Made by a program: the position numbers and the translations under genes. The notes under the pieces are model-generated. The model saw only the letters and a list, made by a program, of their open reading frames with translations, did no database searches and was not told the DNA's origin. This document shows, piece after piece, positions 1 to 6,234 of a stretch of 7,320 bases of DNA (within the stretch, counting starts at the first letter, position 1; each line of letters opens with the position of its first letter). This DNA comes from Treponema sp. GTDB taxonomy: Bacteria; Spirochaetota; Spirochaetia; Treponematales; Treponemataceae. The stretch lies in assembly GCA_018385415.1 (NCBI GenBank), contig JAHAZA010000076.1, positions 1-7,320 of the forward strand. Reading direction: 5' to 3'.

Positions 1-131
1 TTTGAACGGTGGCTCATTTCCATAACTGACTGACCAGTTGTTCCATATTCCATCATTTCTGCAGCGCATTCTTTTAATACGTCTTCTGGTAAGCAAGATG
101 GTCCTGCTGAAAAATTGTACACTCTACTCAT
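1..131 (-). CDS. serC: Phosphoserine aminotransferase SerC, N-terminal part (runs off the window)
   Basis: SerC is a cytoplasmic PLP enzyme that converts 3-phosphohydroxypyruvate plus glutamate to 3-phosphoserine and 2-oxoglutarate, the second step of serine biosynthesis. Only the first 43 codons are present. They begin MSRVYNFSAGPSCLPEDVL and continue with TTGQSVMEMSHRS, which match the conserved SerC N-terminus (NFSAGP, LP..VL, then G.S.ME.SHRS). The catalytic lysine and the rest lie beyond position 1. The ATG at 131-129 is preceded by a good Shine-Dalgarno (GAGG at 142-139, 7-nt spacing). The gene starts 33 nt after the rex stop with no terminator between them, so co-transcription with rex is likely. 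The family call is firm from these motifs; nothing can be said about intactness downstream. Confidence 0.93.
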   Translation of the reverse strand, partial: MSRVYNFSAGPSCLPEDVLKECAAEMMEYGTTGQSVMEMSHRS

Positions 132-164
132 TGTGTAACCTCGTTAATATTATGTTTGTGCAAG

Positions 165-815
165 TTATCTCAAACTGAGCTTTGCACTTAGATTATTCAT
201 TGCAGTAACAGGAGAAACATTCTCCACAGCAATATCCTGCGGCAATATGAGTTTGGTACCTGTATAATTTACGATACCTTTGATTCCGCATGATACCAGA
301 CGCTCTGCCATACTCTGGGCACTTGCATCAGGAACAGTCAGAATTGCATATTCTATTTTTTCCTGAGGAATTATCACATTCATCCTGGAAGCGGGATACA
401 ACGGAAAGGACGCACTTAAAATCTCAGTTCGATTCACATTTGCATCAAAGCCTGCCATAAATCTGAATGCAGTGTCGAAAAAGATACTGTTCTCAAGCAG
501 TGCGGCTCCCAGCTTTCCAAGACCTACAATACAGCACCTGTGTTCTATTCCACGAAGCCTTGAATCTTTTTCATCACGGGCAATTCCCAAAGCACCACAG
601 ATTGCATCAAGAAGTTCAGAAACACCATATCCGTTTGAAACACCACCTGCATAGTCAATTGCAGAAATATCTTTTCGAATTGATGCACTAGTCCATCCGG
701 TCAGGCTTTCAAGGCGGGATGAAGTAACTCTTTCAGTTTTGTCAGCCTCTAAAGCTGTCAGAATCTGTGTAAGTTCTACAAGTCTCTTTCTTGAAGGTTC
801 TGAAATCTTTGCCAT
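165..815 (-). CDS. rex: Redox-sensing transcriptional repressor Rex
   Basis: Rex is a homodimeric repressor that senses the NADH/NAD+ ratio: NADH binding releases it from DNA and derepresses fermentation and respiration genes. The 216-aa product has the usual family length. Residues 5-75 form the winged helix, with the recognition-helix signature SASIRKDI (43-50) and the wing GGVSNGYGV. Residues 93-200 form a Rossmann domain with the dinucleotide motif GLGKLG (98-103) and FDAN (123-126), where the acidic residue should contact adenosine ribose. The C-terminal NFAP-type segment of many Rex proteins reads NYTG here (183-186). I chose the ATG at 815-813, with a modest GTGAG at 7-nt spacing. The longer ORF to 905 starts on a TTG lying inside the predicted -35 box and would translate through the promoter and operator. 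serC follows 33 nt downstream. Confidence 0.93.
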   Translation of the reverse strand: MAKISEPSRKRLVELTQILTALEADKTERVTSSRLESLTGWTSASIRKDISAIDYAGGVSNGYGVSELLDAICGALGIARDEKDSRLRGIEHRCCIVGLGKLGAALLENSIFFDTAFRFMAGFDANVNRTEILSASFPLYPASRMNVIIPQEKIEYAILTVPDASAQSMAERLVSCGIKGIVNYTGTKLILPQDIAVENVSPVTAMNNLSAKLSLR

Positions 816-843
816 CTGATAACTCACTTCACAGGTCAAATCT

Positions 844-861
844 TTGTGAAAAAAGTCACAG
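844..861. promoter_or_regulatory. Rex-operator-like palindrome in the rex leader
   Basis: The plus strand reads TTGTGAAAAAAGTCACAG, close to the known Rex operator pattern TTGTGAAnnnnTTCACAA; the left half-site is exact and the right half differs at its two outer positions. It lies 9-26 bp past the predicted transcription start, so bound Rex would block initiation or early elongation. Further TGTGAA-type half-sites flank it (828-834 inverted, 862-868 direct), and 856-867 is a perfect 12-bp palindrome, TCACAGCTGTGA. Autoregulation of rex is known in other bacteria; here it is inferred. Confidence 0.6.
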
Positions 862-876
862 CTGTGAAGTACATAT

Positions 877-905
877 AATTTACCCCAACAAAAGGTTGTG
901 GTCAA
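877..905 (-). promoter_or_regulatory. Predicted sigma70-type promoter of rex(-serC)
   Basis: On the minus strand, TTGACC (905-900) and TAAATT (882-877) are separated by exactly 17 bp. The -35 box matches consensus at 5 of 6 positions and the -10 box at 4 of 6. The predicted start is near 870, giving a leader of about 55 nt before the rex ATG at 815. The upstream DNA is AT-rich. This promoter rules out the upstream TTG as the rex start. Confidence 0.6.
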
Positions 906-948
906 CGAATTCCAGATATTTAAGTATGAATTTTAAGGATTTTGGAAG

Positions 949-994
949 GAATTTTCTGTTTATTGTGAATTTTTTCACGATAAACAGAAAATTC
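949..994. repeat. 46-bp inverted repeat (21-bp arms, 4-nt loop) between the SLT gene and rex
   Basis: Arms 949-969 and 974-994 are complementary at 20 of 21 positions around a TTTT centre (970-973). The one mismatch pairs T964 with G979. The element begins 10 bp after the lytic transglycosylase stop (1005, minus strand), so it could act as a stem-loop ending that transcript. However, the stem is AT-rich and the minus-strand sequence just past it (CCTTCCAAAATCC) has no U-run, so it is not a standard intrinsic terminator. The core is an almost perfect Rex site, annotated separately. A role as DNA operator, RNA 3' stabiliser or both is open. Confidence 0.75.
963..980. promoter_or_regulatory. Strong Rex-operator-like site at the centre of the inverted repeat
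   Basis: The plus strand reads TTGTGAATTTTTTCACGA. It differs from the Rex pattern TTGTGAAnnnnTTCACAA at one base only (G979 for A). It is centred 119 bp upstream of the operator in the rex leader, and about 60 bp upstream of the -35 box. The site is better than the promoter-proximal one. It may be a high-affinity auxiliary site used with the downstream one, for example by looping; that is inference. Confidence 0.55.
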
Positions 995-1004
995 AGTTTC
1001 CCGT

Positions 1005-1811
1005 TTAGAAAGTATCATCATTTCCTTCAAAAAGATTGATCACCTCTTTTTTGAATTCTGCATCAAGGATTGCACGGTATCGCTTTATATTTTTTACATA
1101 TGCTTTTGTACTTGCCGGAGTCTGCCCGGCTTTGATTCTTCCAACACCGGCATTATACATGGCAACTCCGGTATAATCATCTTTACCGACTCCGATACAA
1201 TAACGCAAATGTCGCATTCCATAACGGGCAGAAATATTGGGATCAAAGAAATCACTTTCAGTCAACTGAGGAAAGCTTCTGTCATTCAATTGAAATAGAC
1301 CGCGGTCAATTGAGCCATTTACATTTGTATTGCGGGCTGAAGGTTTATATCGGCTTTCTGTGTAGGCCAGAGCAAAAGCTAAGGTCAAAGGAATATTCTC
1401 CCGGTTTGCAGCTGTTAATATTGCACTGGCTATGTCACGCCTGCCGGTAATTCTTATAAAAAACCATTCAACCGCACCGCGAGTCTGGGGATTACGATAA
1501 TATTCAAGACCTTTATCACTTACTGCAGGATTAATCATATTCAGGTAATCCTGAATATACAGTGTATTTGTACCTGACATAGAGTTCAAAAACTCATCAT
1601 ATTCACATAAATAATTTACTGTACCTGCAATTTCAAGTGCTGTACTATAAGGAACTTCACTGTCAGAGCCTTCAGCGTAAATACTGTCTGCATCAGTTTC
1701 CTTTTCAGGAACAAACAGCACAATACAAATACACAACACTACAAGAATCCCTGACAGGATAAAAGAGAAAATTACATCATTTTTAAAATCTGAATGATTC
1801 AGATGCAACAT
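1005..1811 (-). CDS. Membrane-anchored SLT-type lytic transglycosylase
   Basis: This predicted murein lytic transglycosylase cleaves the MurNAc-GlcNAc bond of peptidoglycan, forming 1,6-anhydroMurNAc. The 268-aa protein has one hydrophobic helix at 13-34 without a lipobox or clear signal cleavage site, so it should be an inner-membrane-anchored enzyme facing the periplasm. A low-complexity linker follows, then an SLT domain at about 125-250. Its motifs are ALAYTESRY (catalytic Glu152), GLFQLN (171-176), MYNAGVGRI (218-226) and AYVKNIKRY (237-245). Residues 55-120 match nothing I recognise. The ATG lies 3 nt after the TAA of the 178-aa gene (TAATAGATG) and has no Shine-Dalgarno, so translation probably depends on coupling. 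Several SLT subfamilies share these motifs, so I give no gene symbol. Confidence 0.88.
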   Translation of the reverse strand: MLHLNHSDFKNDVIFSFILSGILVVLCICIVLFVPEKETDADSIYAEGSDSEVPYSTALEIAGTVNYLCEYDEFLNSMSGTNTLYIQDYLNMINPAVSDKGLEYYRNPQTRGAVEWFFIRITGRRDIASAILTAANRENIPLTLAFALAYTESRYKPSARNTNVNGSIDRGLFQLNDRSFPQLTESDFFDPNISARYGMRHLRYCIGVGKDDYTGVAMYNAGVGRIKAGQTPASTKAYVKNIKRYRAILDAEFKKEVINLFEGNDDTF

Positions 1812-1814
1812 CTA

Positions 1815-2351
1815 TTATAAAGCTACAATTTTTCCGGAATATTCTTCTCCGGCTTTTTTTGCTTTTACAAGAACTTCGTTTCCGGCAAAATAAACATACT
1901 GCTTGTGCTTTACATTCAATTCATCAATCAATAAAGCAATTTTTGCAGCATCACCATCTTTTGCAAATTTATCGCAAAGATATACACCGCAAAGATTTTC
2001 ACAATCTTTAACGCGTCTTGTAGCATGTTTTACGCAGGCAACATAACTTTCTGTTTCTGGTGTATCACAAGCTTCTGTTGCAGCTTCTGGAATAACATGC
2101 AAAGCCCCATAGCAGCCTGTTTCTTCCATTTCTTTAAGGTAATCACGAAGCTTTGCAAGATATTCTTCATTATAACATTCTGTTTCAGGCTCAATAGTTT
2201 TCTGGTCCACTACTATGCAATAAAAAGCATTCTTTTCATCTGCCTTCTGGGATTCAATATCATTTACATCAATAAACTTAAATTCAACTTTTTCACCAGC
2301 AATTGTATAAAGCTGGTTATCTTTTACTTCAAATTTTGGATCCAATTTCAT
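1815..2351 (-). CDS. Conserved-looking hypothetical protein, cysteine-rich, 178 aa
   Basis: I do not recognise this family. The protein has no signal peptide or membrane segment and is predicted cytoplasmic. It is notable for eight cysteines (45, 59, 80, 95, 106, 117, 121, 126), most of them in the central third, with a C-x3-C-x4-C cluster at 117-126. The alternation of predicted strands (FYCIVVD, GALHVIP, GVYLCD, KQYVYFAG) and acidic helices suggests an alpha/beta fold. The codon texture and length support a real gene. The ATG at 2351-2349 has no Shine-Dalgarno and lies only 12 nt from a possible -10 box. The SLT transglycosylase follows by 3 nt, implying co-expression, but this gives no clear function. 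The cysteines could bind metal or be redox-active; neither is shown. Confidence 0.8.
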   Translation of the reverse strand: MKLDPKFEVKDNQLYTIAGEKVEFKFIDVNDIESQKADEKNAFYCIVVDQKTIEPETECYNEEYLAKLRDYLKEMEETGCYGALHVIPEAATEACDTPETESYVACVKHATRRVKDCENLCGVYLCDKFAKDGDAAKIALLIDELNVKHKQYVYFAGNEVLVKAKKAGEEYSGKIVAL

Positions 2352-2362
2352 AATACTAATTT

Positions 2363-2391
2363 ATAATAAAAAAAGCCTCTATGCAATGCAA
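2363..2391 (-). promoter_or_regulatory. Possible promoter of the 178-aa gene, embedded in the ptsN terminator
   Basis: On the minus strand, TATTAT (2368-2363) matches the -10 consensus at 5 of 6 positions, and a poor -35-like TTGCAT (2391-2386) lies 17 bp upstream. Transcription would start near 2356, leaving a leader of about 5 nt before the ATG at 2351. The region is AT-rich, so a chance -10 match is a real possibility; the alternative is read-through from ptsN. Confidence 0.35.
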
Positions 2392-2406
2392 ATGCATAAA
2401 GGCTTT
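2368..2406 (-). terminator. Intrinsic terminator downstream of ptsN
   Basis: On the minus strand, an arm at 2406-2393 pairs with 2385-2372 around a 7-nt loop. This gives a 14-bp stem with one G-U wobble (2379 with 2399) and a GCC/GGC core. It is followed by a run of seven U (2374-2368), partly shared with the stem base. The wobble pairs only in minus-strand RNA and the U-run is on that side, so it terminates ptsN transcripts, 25 nt past the stop codon. Confidence 0.9.
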
Positions 2407-2431
2407 CTTCTATTTTTCAGTTCATTAGTTT

Positions 2432-2881
2432 CTATTCTGTAAGAATTTTGATAACTTCAGCCGCATCCTGTGTTTCAAGAATCTGCTGACGTTTTTCAGC
2501 ACTCTTGAACAAAAGACTTACTTCAGCCAAGAACTGAAGATGTGGACCAGTTTTATTAACTGGAGACAAAGTCATAATAAAAATTCTACATGGTTCCTGA
2601 TCAAGGGAATCAAAATCAACCGGATTGTCTGAAACTCCAATACATGCAACTAAATCAGATACAGTATCAGTTTTTCCATGAGGAATAGCAATTCCGTGTT
2701 TCATACCTGTTGACATCTTGCGCTCACGTTCAAGCACACATTCGCGGGCAGCAACTTTATCAGTTACTTTTCCTGCTTTAATGAGGATATCAAGCATTTC
2801 ATCAATAATTTCTTCTTTAGAGTTACCCTTCAAGTGAAGATTCACTGTTTCGGGAACAAGTACAGTTCTTAAGTAGTCCAT
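2432..2881 (-). CDS. ptsN: PTS EIIA domain protein, PtsN (EIIA-Ntr) type
   Basis: This is a stand-alone EIIA domain of the fructose/mannitol/nitrogen class (PF00359 type). Such proteins accept phosphate from HPr or NPr on a histidine; the single-domain forms act as regulators rather than sugar transporters. The 149-aa length is typical. The active-site motif GIAIPHGKT places the phosphorylated residue at His68, and MSTGMKHG before it and FLAEVSLLF (about 118-126) are family hallmarks. No EIIB or EIIC partner lies nearby, which supports a regulatory role. The gene is monocistronic: it has its own promoter at 2916-2888 and an intrinsic terminator after the stop. There is no Shine-Dalgarno and the -10 box ends 6 nt before the ATG, so the mRNA is probably leaderless. 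A fructose-specific IIA is the alternative. Confidence 0.88.
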   Translation of the reverse strand: MDYLRTVLVPETVNLHLKGNSKEEIIDEMLDILIKAGKVTDKVAARECVLERERKMSTGMKHGIAIPHGKTDTVSDLVACIGVSDNPVDFDSLDQEPCRIFIMTLSPVNKTGPHLQFLAEVSLLFKSAEKRQQILETQDAAEVIKILTE

Positions 2882-2887
2882 ATTAGT

Positions 2888-2916
2888 ATTTTATGTTTGA
2901 TTAAATATAAAGTCAA
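2888..2916 (-). promoter_or_regulatory. Predicted sigma70-type promoter of ptsN, leaderless architecture
   Basis: On the minus strand, TTGACT (2916-2911) and TAAAAT (2893-2888) have an exact 17-bp spacer. Each box matches consensus at 5 of 6 positions. Only six bases (2887-2882) separate the -10 box from the ATG, so the usual start position coincides with the A of the start codon at 2881. Confidence 0.7.
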
Positions 2917-2944
2917 GAAAAAAAACAGACTTTTCAAAATATCT

Positions 2945-3955
2945 CTAAATAAAATTCTTCCAGTGCCACACCGGCTTTGCAAGCAAATTTGAAAAAGGCT
3001 GAGTCCTTTTAAAATCAGGAAGCCATTCCGTATCCTGACAAAGATCCTGATAAAAAAGATATTCAAAGTCATATGCATCAATAATATCTCTAAGATCTTC
3101 ATCTTCCTGTTGAGAAACAAGTCTGTTTTCAATTACTGACAATGCTTCTTTACGACGGCTAAGCTGTGTTTCATCTTCATCAAATGGCACCGGAGTATAT
3201 TGTGACATAAGAGAAATTACAGCTTTACCATCAGCATTTTCTTTAAGCCACTCTAAGGCTAATGCAGTATCTTCGAATCTACCAGGTAAGAACAAATGAC
3301 GGATAATTACACCCTGCATCATTTTTTCTTTTTCAACCTGTTTTCCGCTTTCTCTATCTACTCCATTACGGTTTTCAATCTTCAATGGATTATTTTGTAT
3401 CATCCAGCTGATGGCTTTAGAAGCAACTTCTGGATAATCTTTTGCAGCAAACAGTTTATCAGAAACTTCGCTGTTTAATGTTTTTAAATCCGGAAGCCAT
3501 ATTGTAACAAGGCCTTTCAAAAGTTCCAGAGACTCCACAGACTCATAAGCAGAGCTGTTCCAGCAGATAGGAATTATTAATCCACTATCACGGGCAGCTT
3601 TTAAATATTCTGCTAAAAGCGGAATAATATGACTTGCAGTAACAAGGTTAATATTTTCAGCACCTGCTTCCTGAAGATCCAGACAGATTTTTACAAATTC
3701 CTCTTTAGAGACGACTCTTCCCATGCCATCTTGAGAAATCTGATAATTCTGACAGAATGAACATCTTAGAGTACAGCCTGTAAAGAAAATAGTTCCTGAA
3801 CCACCAAATACAGTAATCAATGGTTCTTCACCAAAATGGAGACATGCACTTGCAATACGAATAGATTTTTTTTCGCCGCAAAAGCCTGGATTACAGTTTC
3901 TGTCTATACCACACTTTCTTGGACATTGAGAACAGTTTGCATATAAATCTGACAT
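2945..3955 (-). CDS. Radical SAM protein, COG1313 / PflX (PflA-like) family
   Basis: This is a cytoplasmic radical SAM enzyme of the family often labelled putative pyruvate-formate-lyase-activating enzyme PflX; its true substrate is unknown. The cluster-binding CX3CX2C motif is Cys61-Cys65-Cys68 in TGCTLRCSFCQNYQIS. A second cysteine set at the N-terminus (Cys8, 11, 15, 21, 26 in CSQCPRKCG...GFCGE) is characteristic of COG1313 and may bind another metal or cluster. Other family landmarks are INLVTASHI, WLPDLKT, GVIIRHLFLPGR and SLMSQYTPVP. The 336-aa length fits. It is the last gene of the operon; its ATG overlaps the stop of the 133-aa gene by one base (TAATG), implying coupled translation. 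No glycyl-radical enzyme is in the window, so activation of PFL is not supported by context. Confidence 0.87.
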   Translation of the reverse strand: MSDLYANCSQCPRKCGIDRNCNPGFCGEKKSIRIASACLHFGEEPLITVFGGSGTIFFTGCTLRCSFCQNYQISQDGMGRVVSKEEFVKICLDLQEAGAENINLVTASHIIPLLAEYLKAARDSGLIIPICWNSSAYESVESLELLKGLVTIWLPDLKTLNSEVSDKLFAAKDYPEVASKAISWMIQNNPLKIENRNGVDRESGKQVEKEKMMQGVIIRHLFLPGRFEDTALALEWLKENADGKAVISLMSQYTPVPFDEDETQLSRRKEALSVIENRLVSQQEDEDLRDIIDAYDFEYLFYQDLCQDTEWLPDFKRTQPFSNLLAKPVWHWKNFI

Positions 3956-4356
3956 TAATAAGCCCGTTTCTCAACAAGAGTTGTCATCAAAGAACTTAAT
4001 ATTTCCATAGGCAAGTCTTCTGCTTCATAATTTACAGCTTCACCAAGCTGCTTCCAGTCTTTATCTGTTAAGCATTCCGTATCAGAATCTTCAGTTAAAA
4101 ATGCATACATTGCAGCAAGCTTATCAATTGTTGCAGTACTGATTTCAGTTGCACCGGATGCAAGCTCAGGCTCCATATATTCCGAAAGCCAATACTCAAC
4201 CAGAGAATGAGGAAGGTCACACATCCCACGATTGTTATTTTCAAAGAGACTTACAATTTGATTTCTGGTATTTAACATATTAAGTTTTCCAGAAGCATCA
4301 CGATTATGTTTTTTAATTTTTTCGATATCACTATAAAATTTCTGAATCAGATCCAT
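3955..4356 (-). CDS. Small acidic hypothetical protein, 133 aa
   Basis: I do not recognise this family. The protein is soluble by inspection, largely alpha-helical and acidic in its second half (clusters such as TEDSDTE at about 88-94 and EAEDLPME at 111-118). Residues 1-25 are rich in lysine and may form an amphipathic helix. There are two cysteines (46 and 95) and no catalytic motif. The gene is supported by its position: it starts 3 nt after the 624-aa membrane protein gene and its stop overlaps the radical SAM start by one base. A good ribosome binding site (AGGTGA, 4369-4364, 7 nt from the ATG) lies inside the end of the upstream gene. The position suggests an accessory or partner protein, but no function can be assigned. 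Confidence 0.78.
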   Translation of the reverse strand: MDLIQKFYSDIEKIKKHNRDASGKLNMLNTRNQIVSLFENNNRGMCDLPHSLVEYWLSEYMEPELASGATEISTATIDKLAAMYAFLTEDSDTECLTDKDWKQLGEAVNYEAEDLPMEILSSLMTTLVEKRAY

Positions 4357-4359
4357 GAC

Positions 4360-6234
4360 TTAATCACCTTTACGCGCAAGGAAAATAACACACATTACTA
4401 CTATAGCAATAATGTAATATGCAAGTCCAAGATACAATGCAAACTTAATACCTGCAATACCCATCAGAATATAATTCAACAGCTTCATTGAAAATTCACA
4501 GAATCCAATTAAACCGTATAGAATCAAATTAACAAACGGAAGAATGAATACCCACGCAAACTTAAAAAGTCTTTCACCATGAAGTCTATAGTTCCAGGCA
4601 ACAACACAAGCAAAAAGCAGAAGAAACATTATCATAAAAGCATAATAAATACTCGAAAGTGCTGTCTGCATAATTATTTCATTTGAATAACCATAAGCAT
4701 CTGCAGTTCGTTTCATTTTCTGCATATTCCAGAAATTCATTTTATGAATGCCATTTGTACACTGACTGATAATTCCAAAATCATCATAGGGCATTGAAAG
4801 GAGAAGCTGATTAACTCCATCAACCTTTTCACCGTTATCAGAAGTATAGACTGGTGTTATACGAACATCTTCTTTATCGCGGTCTACAGAACAAAGCAAG
4901 AGGTAAGGAATTGTCTTCCATTCAGATTTTATTCCTAATGCAGTTTTCTGTTCTTCACTTACAGTTTCAACATCAATAGCAAGCATTTTTGCATAAGGCA
5001 CAACCATTGATTTTACAAAATCGCCATACTGATCAAAGAAATAAATATGAACTTCACGCAGATATCGGACCATATTGCCCGTTTCATTTATGTCGGTAAT
5101 ACCTTTGATATAGAACACTTCGTAAGTTCCATCATCATGATGCAGAGAAAAATAAACATTTTCCGCACTTTCAAATGTATCTTTATCCGTTGTTTCATCA
5201 ATGAAAAAATATTCCTGAGTAAGTTCATAACGGGCAATATTCAGATAGCGCTGAACATCAGCATCTCTTGCATAATTGATTTTTGTATTTGCAAGAGTCT
5301 GATATATATAGTAGGAACTTAAAAAGTCTCCAGCCATCAATTTTGTATAACCTTCAACTTTACGTCTGAAGAATTTATTTTCTTCTGTTAATGGTTCAAC
5401 CTGAGCATCTGACAAAATATTCCATGAACGGTTTGCAAGTTCCTTTGCTTTTGAAAGATTTACATCTTTTGTATCTGCAATTCGAATTGCCATCTGAGCA
5501 TAGTAATGGGAACCAAGATAATCGCCGCTGTTAAAAAGCGATTCTGATTCATTTACAAGATCAAGAACTGAAGCATTATGAATTTTATTAATCTCAGTTG
5601 AATCTACCAGTTCAATTGAATTACTTAATCCTGATTCTGGAGTTACCTTAAGCTGCTCGTTGCGGGAATCTTTTTTACCACTATCAGATTTAATTGCTCC
5701 AGCCAGTTCTGCCCGCTTTATTAAATCTTTCGCTTCCTCATTTTTAGGATCAAGCTCAATAATTTTCTTTGCATAAAAAGTAGCAAGATTTGAATACTCG
5801 GATTTTTTTATACTTTTTAATAGGTATTCCTGAGCCAGAGTTTTATATTCATTAATCAGACCAGGCTTTTCTTCAAATGCAACTTTTTTCTGTTCTGCAA
5901 CCGGTACAAAAACTTCATGAACAATTGTAATGGCAAAAGTAAGACATACTGTTAAAACAATAACAATCTTAAATGCATCAACTATTGGAGGAGAAAAACG
6001 CTTTGCTGGAGAAGCAGGAATTTTTCCAAAATAAATGGAACCTCCAAGAAGAAGACCTGTACCCACTATGGATGGCAATATTGTCATGACAAACAAAAGA
6101 CCATTATTCCATCTGTATGCAAATATATCTCTTGGATTAAGCACAGGCATCGGGAATGCAAACATTCCTATTACAAGACAAATCAAACAAGCGATTATGG
6201 TATATGAAAGCAAACCTGTCAGAATTTTTTTCAT
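4360..6234 (-). CDS. Large membrane protein with TPR-bearing extracytoplasmic domain; LptF/G-like topology
   Basis: The 624-aa product is an inner-membrane protein of no family I recognise by sequence. Three hydrophobic helices at about 5-30, 46-68 and 88-112 precede a large hydrophilic region. Helices at about 521-545, 556-577 and 585-618 (the last probably two) close the protein. Within the hydrophilic region, residues 130-340 hold at least three TPR-like helical pairs, for example AKKIIELDPKNEEA. Residues 355-480 look beta-rich (VYFSLHHDDGTYEVFYIKG, VHIYFFDQYGDF). Three helices, beta domain, three or more helices is the plan of LptF/LptG and suggests envelope transport; this is topology only. 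The ATG at 6234 has a strong AAGGAG and overlaps the upstream stop (ATGA); an in-frame ATG at 6342 would overlap that gene by 112 nt and is rejected. Confidence 0.83.
   Translation of the reverse strand: MKKILTGLLSYTIIACLICLVIGMFAFPMPVLNPRDIFAYRWNNGLLFVMTILPSIVGTGLLLGGSIYFGKIPASPAKRFSPPIVDAFKIVIVLTVCLTFAITIVHEVFVPVAEQKKVAFEEKPGLINEYKTLAQEYLLKSIKKSEYSNLATFYAKKIIELDPKNEEAKDLIKRAELAGAIKSDSGKKDSRNEQLKVTPESGLSNSIELVDSTEINKIHNASVLDLVNESESLFNSGDYLGSHYYAQMAIRIADTKDVNLSKAKELANRSWNILSDAQVEPLTEENKFFRRKVEGYTKLMAGDFLSSYYIYQTLANTKINYARDADVQRYLNIARYELTQEYFFIDETTDKDTFESAENVYFSLHHDDGTYEVFYIKGITDINETGNMVRYLREVHIYFFDQYGDFVKSMVVPYAKMLAIDVETVSEEQKTALGIKSEWKTIPYLLLCSVDRDKEDVRITPVYTSDNGEKVDGVNQLLLSMPYDDFGIISQCTNGIHKMNFWNMQKMKRTADAYGYSNEIIMQTALSSIYYAFMIMFLLLFACVVAWNYRLHGERLFKFAWVFILPFVNLILYGLIGFCEFSMKLLNYILMGIAGIKFALYLGLAYYIIAIVVMCVIFLARKGD
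4364..4371 (-). promoter_or_regulatory. Ribosome binding site of the 133-aa gene
   Basis: On the minus strand AAAGGTGA lies 7 nt before the ATG at 4356, inside the last codons of the upstream membrane protein gene. It fixes the start and supports this being a translated gene. Confidence 0.75.

Noticed and set aside
467..691. Plus-strand ORFs inside rex, and similar ones at 2025-2366, 3296-3478, 4306-4491, 5047-5322 and 6035-6292
   Set aside because: All are antisense to well-supported minus-strand genes and their translations are low-complexity or His/Phe-rich, as expected of complementary-strand shadows.
856..867. TCACAGCTGTGA palindrome as a CRP/FNR-type site
   Set aside because: CRP-type sites are TGTGA-N6-TCACA, the opposite half-site order. 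It is better explained as overlapping Rex half-sites.
816..905. N-terminal extension of Rex to a TTG start at 905
   Set aside because: The added 30 residues do not look like Rex, the start codon lies within the predicted -35 box, and the extension spans the promoter and operator. The ATG at 815 gives a normal 216-aa Rex.
2909..2933. Hairpin AAAGTC/GACTTT as a terminator for the four-gene operon
   Set aside because: The stem is only 6 bp with a 13-nt loop holding the T-run, no U-run follows, and it overlaps the ptsN -35 box. I see no convincing terminator in the 63-nt gap.
2869..3132. 87-aa minus-strand ORF spanning the 3' end of the radical SAM gene
   Set aside because: It lies in another frame of a well-supported gene, has no family features and runs through the ptsN promoter into the ptsN start.
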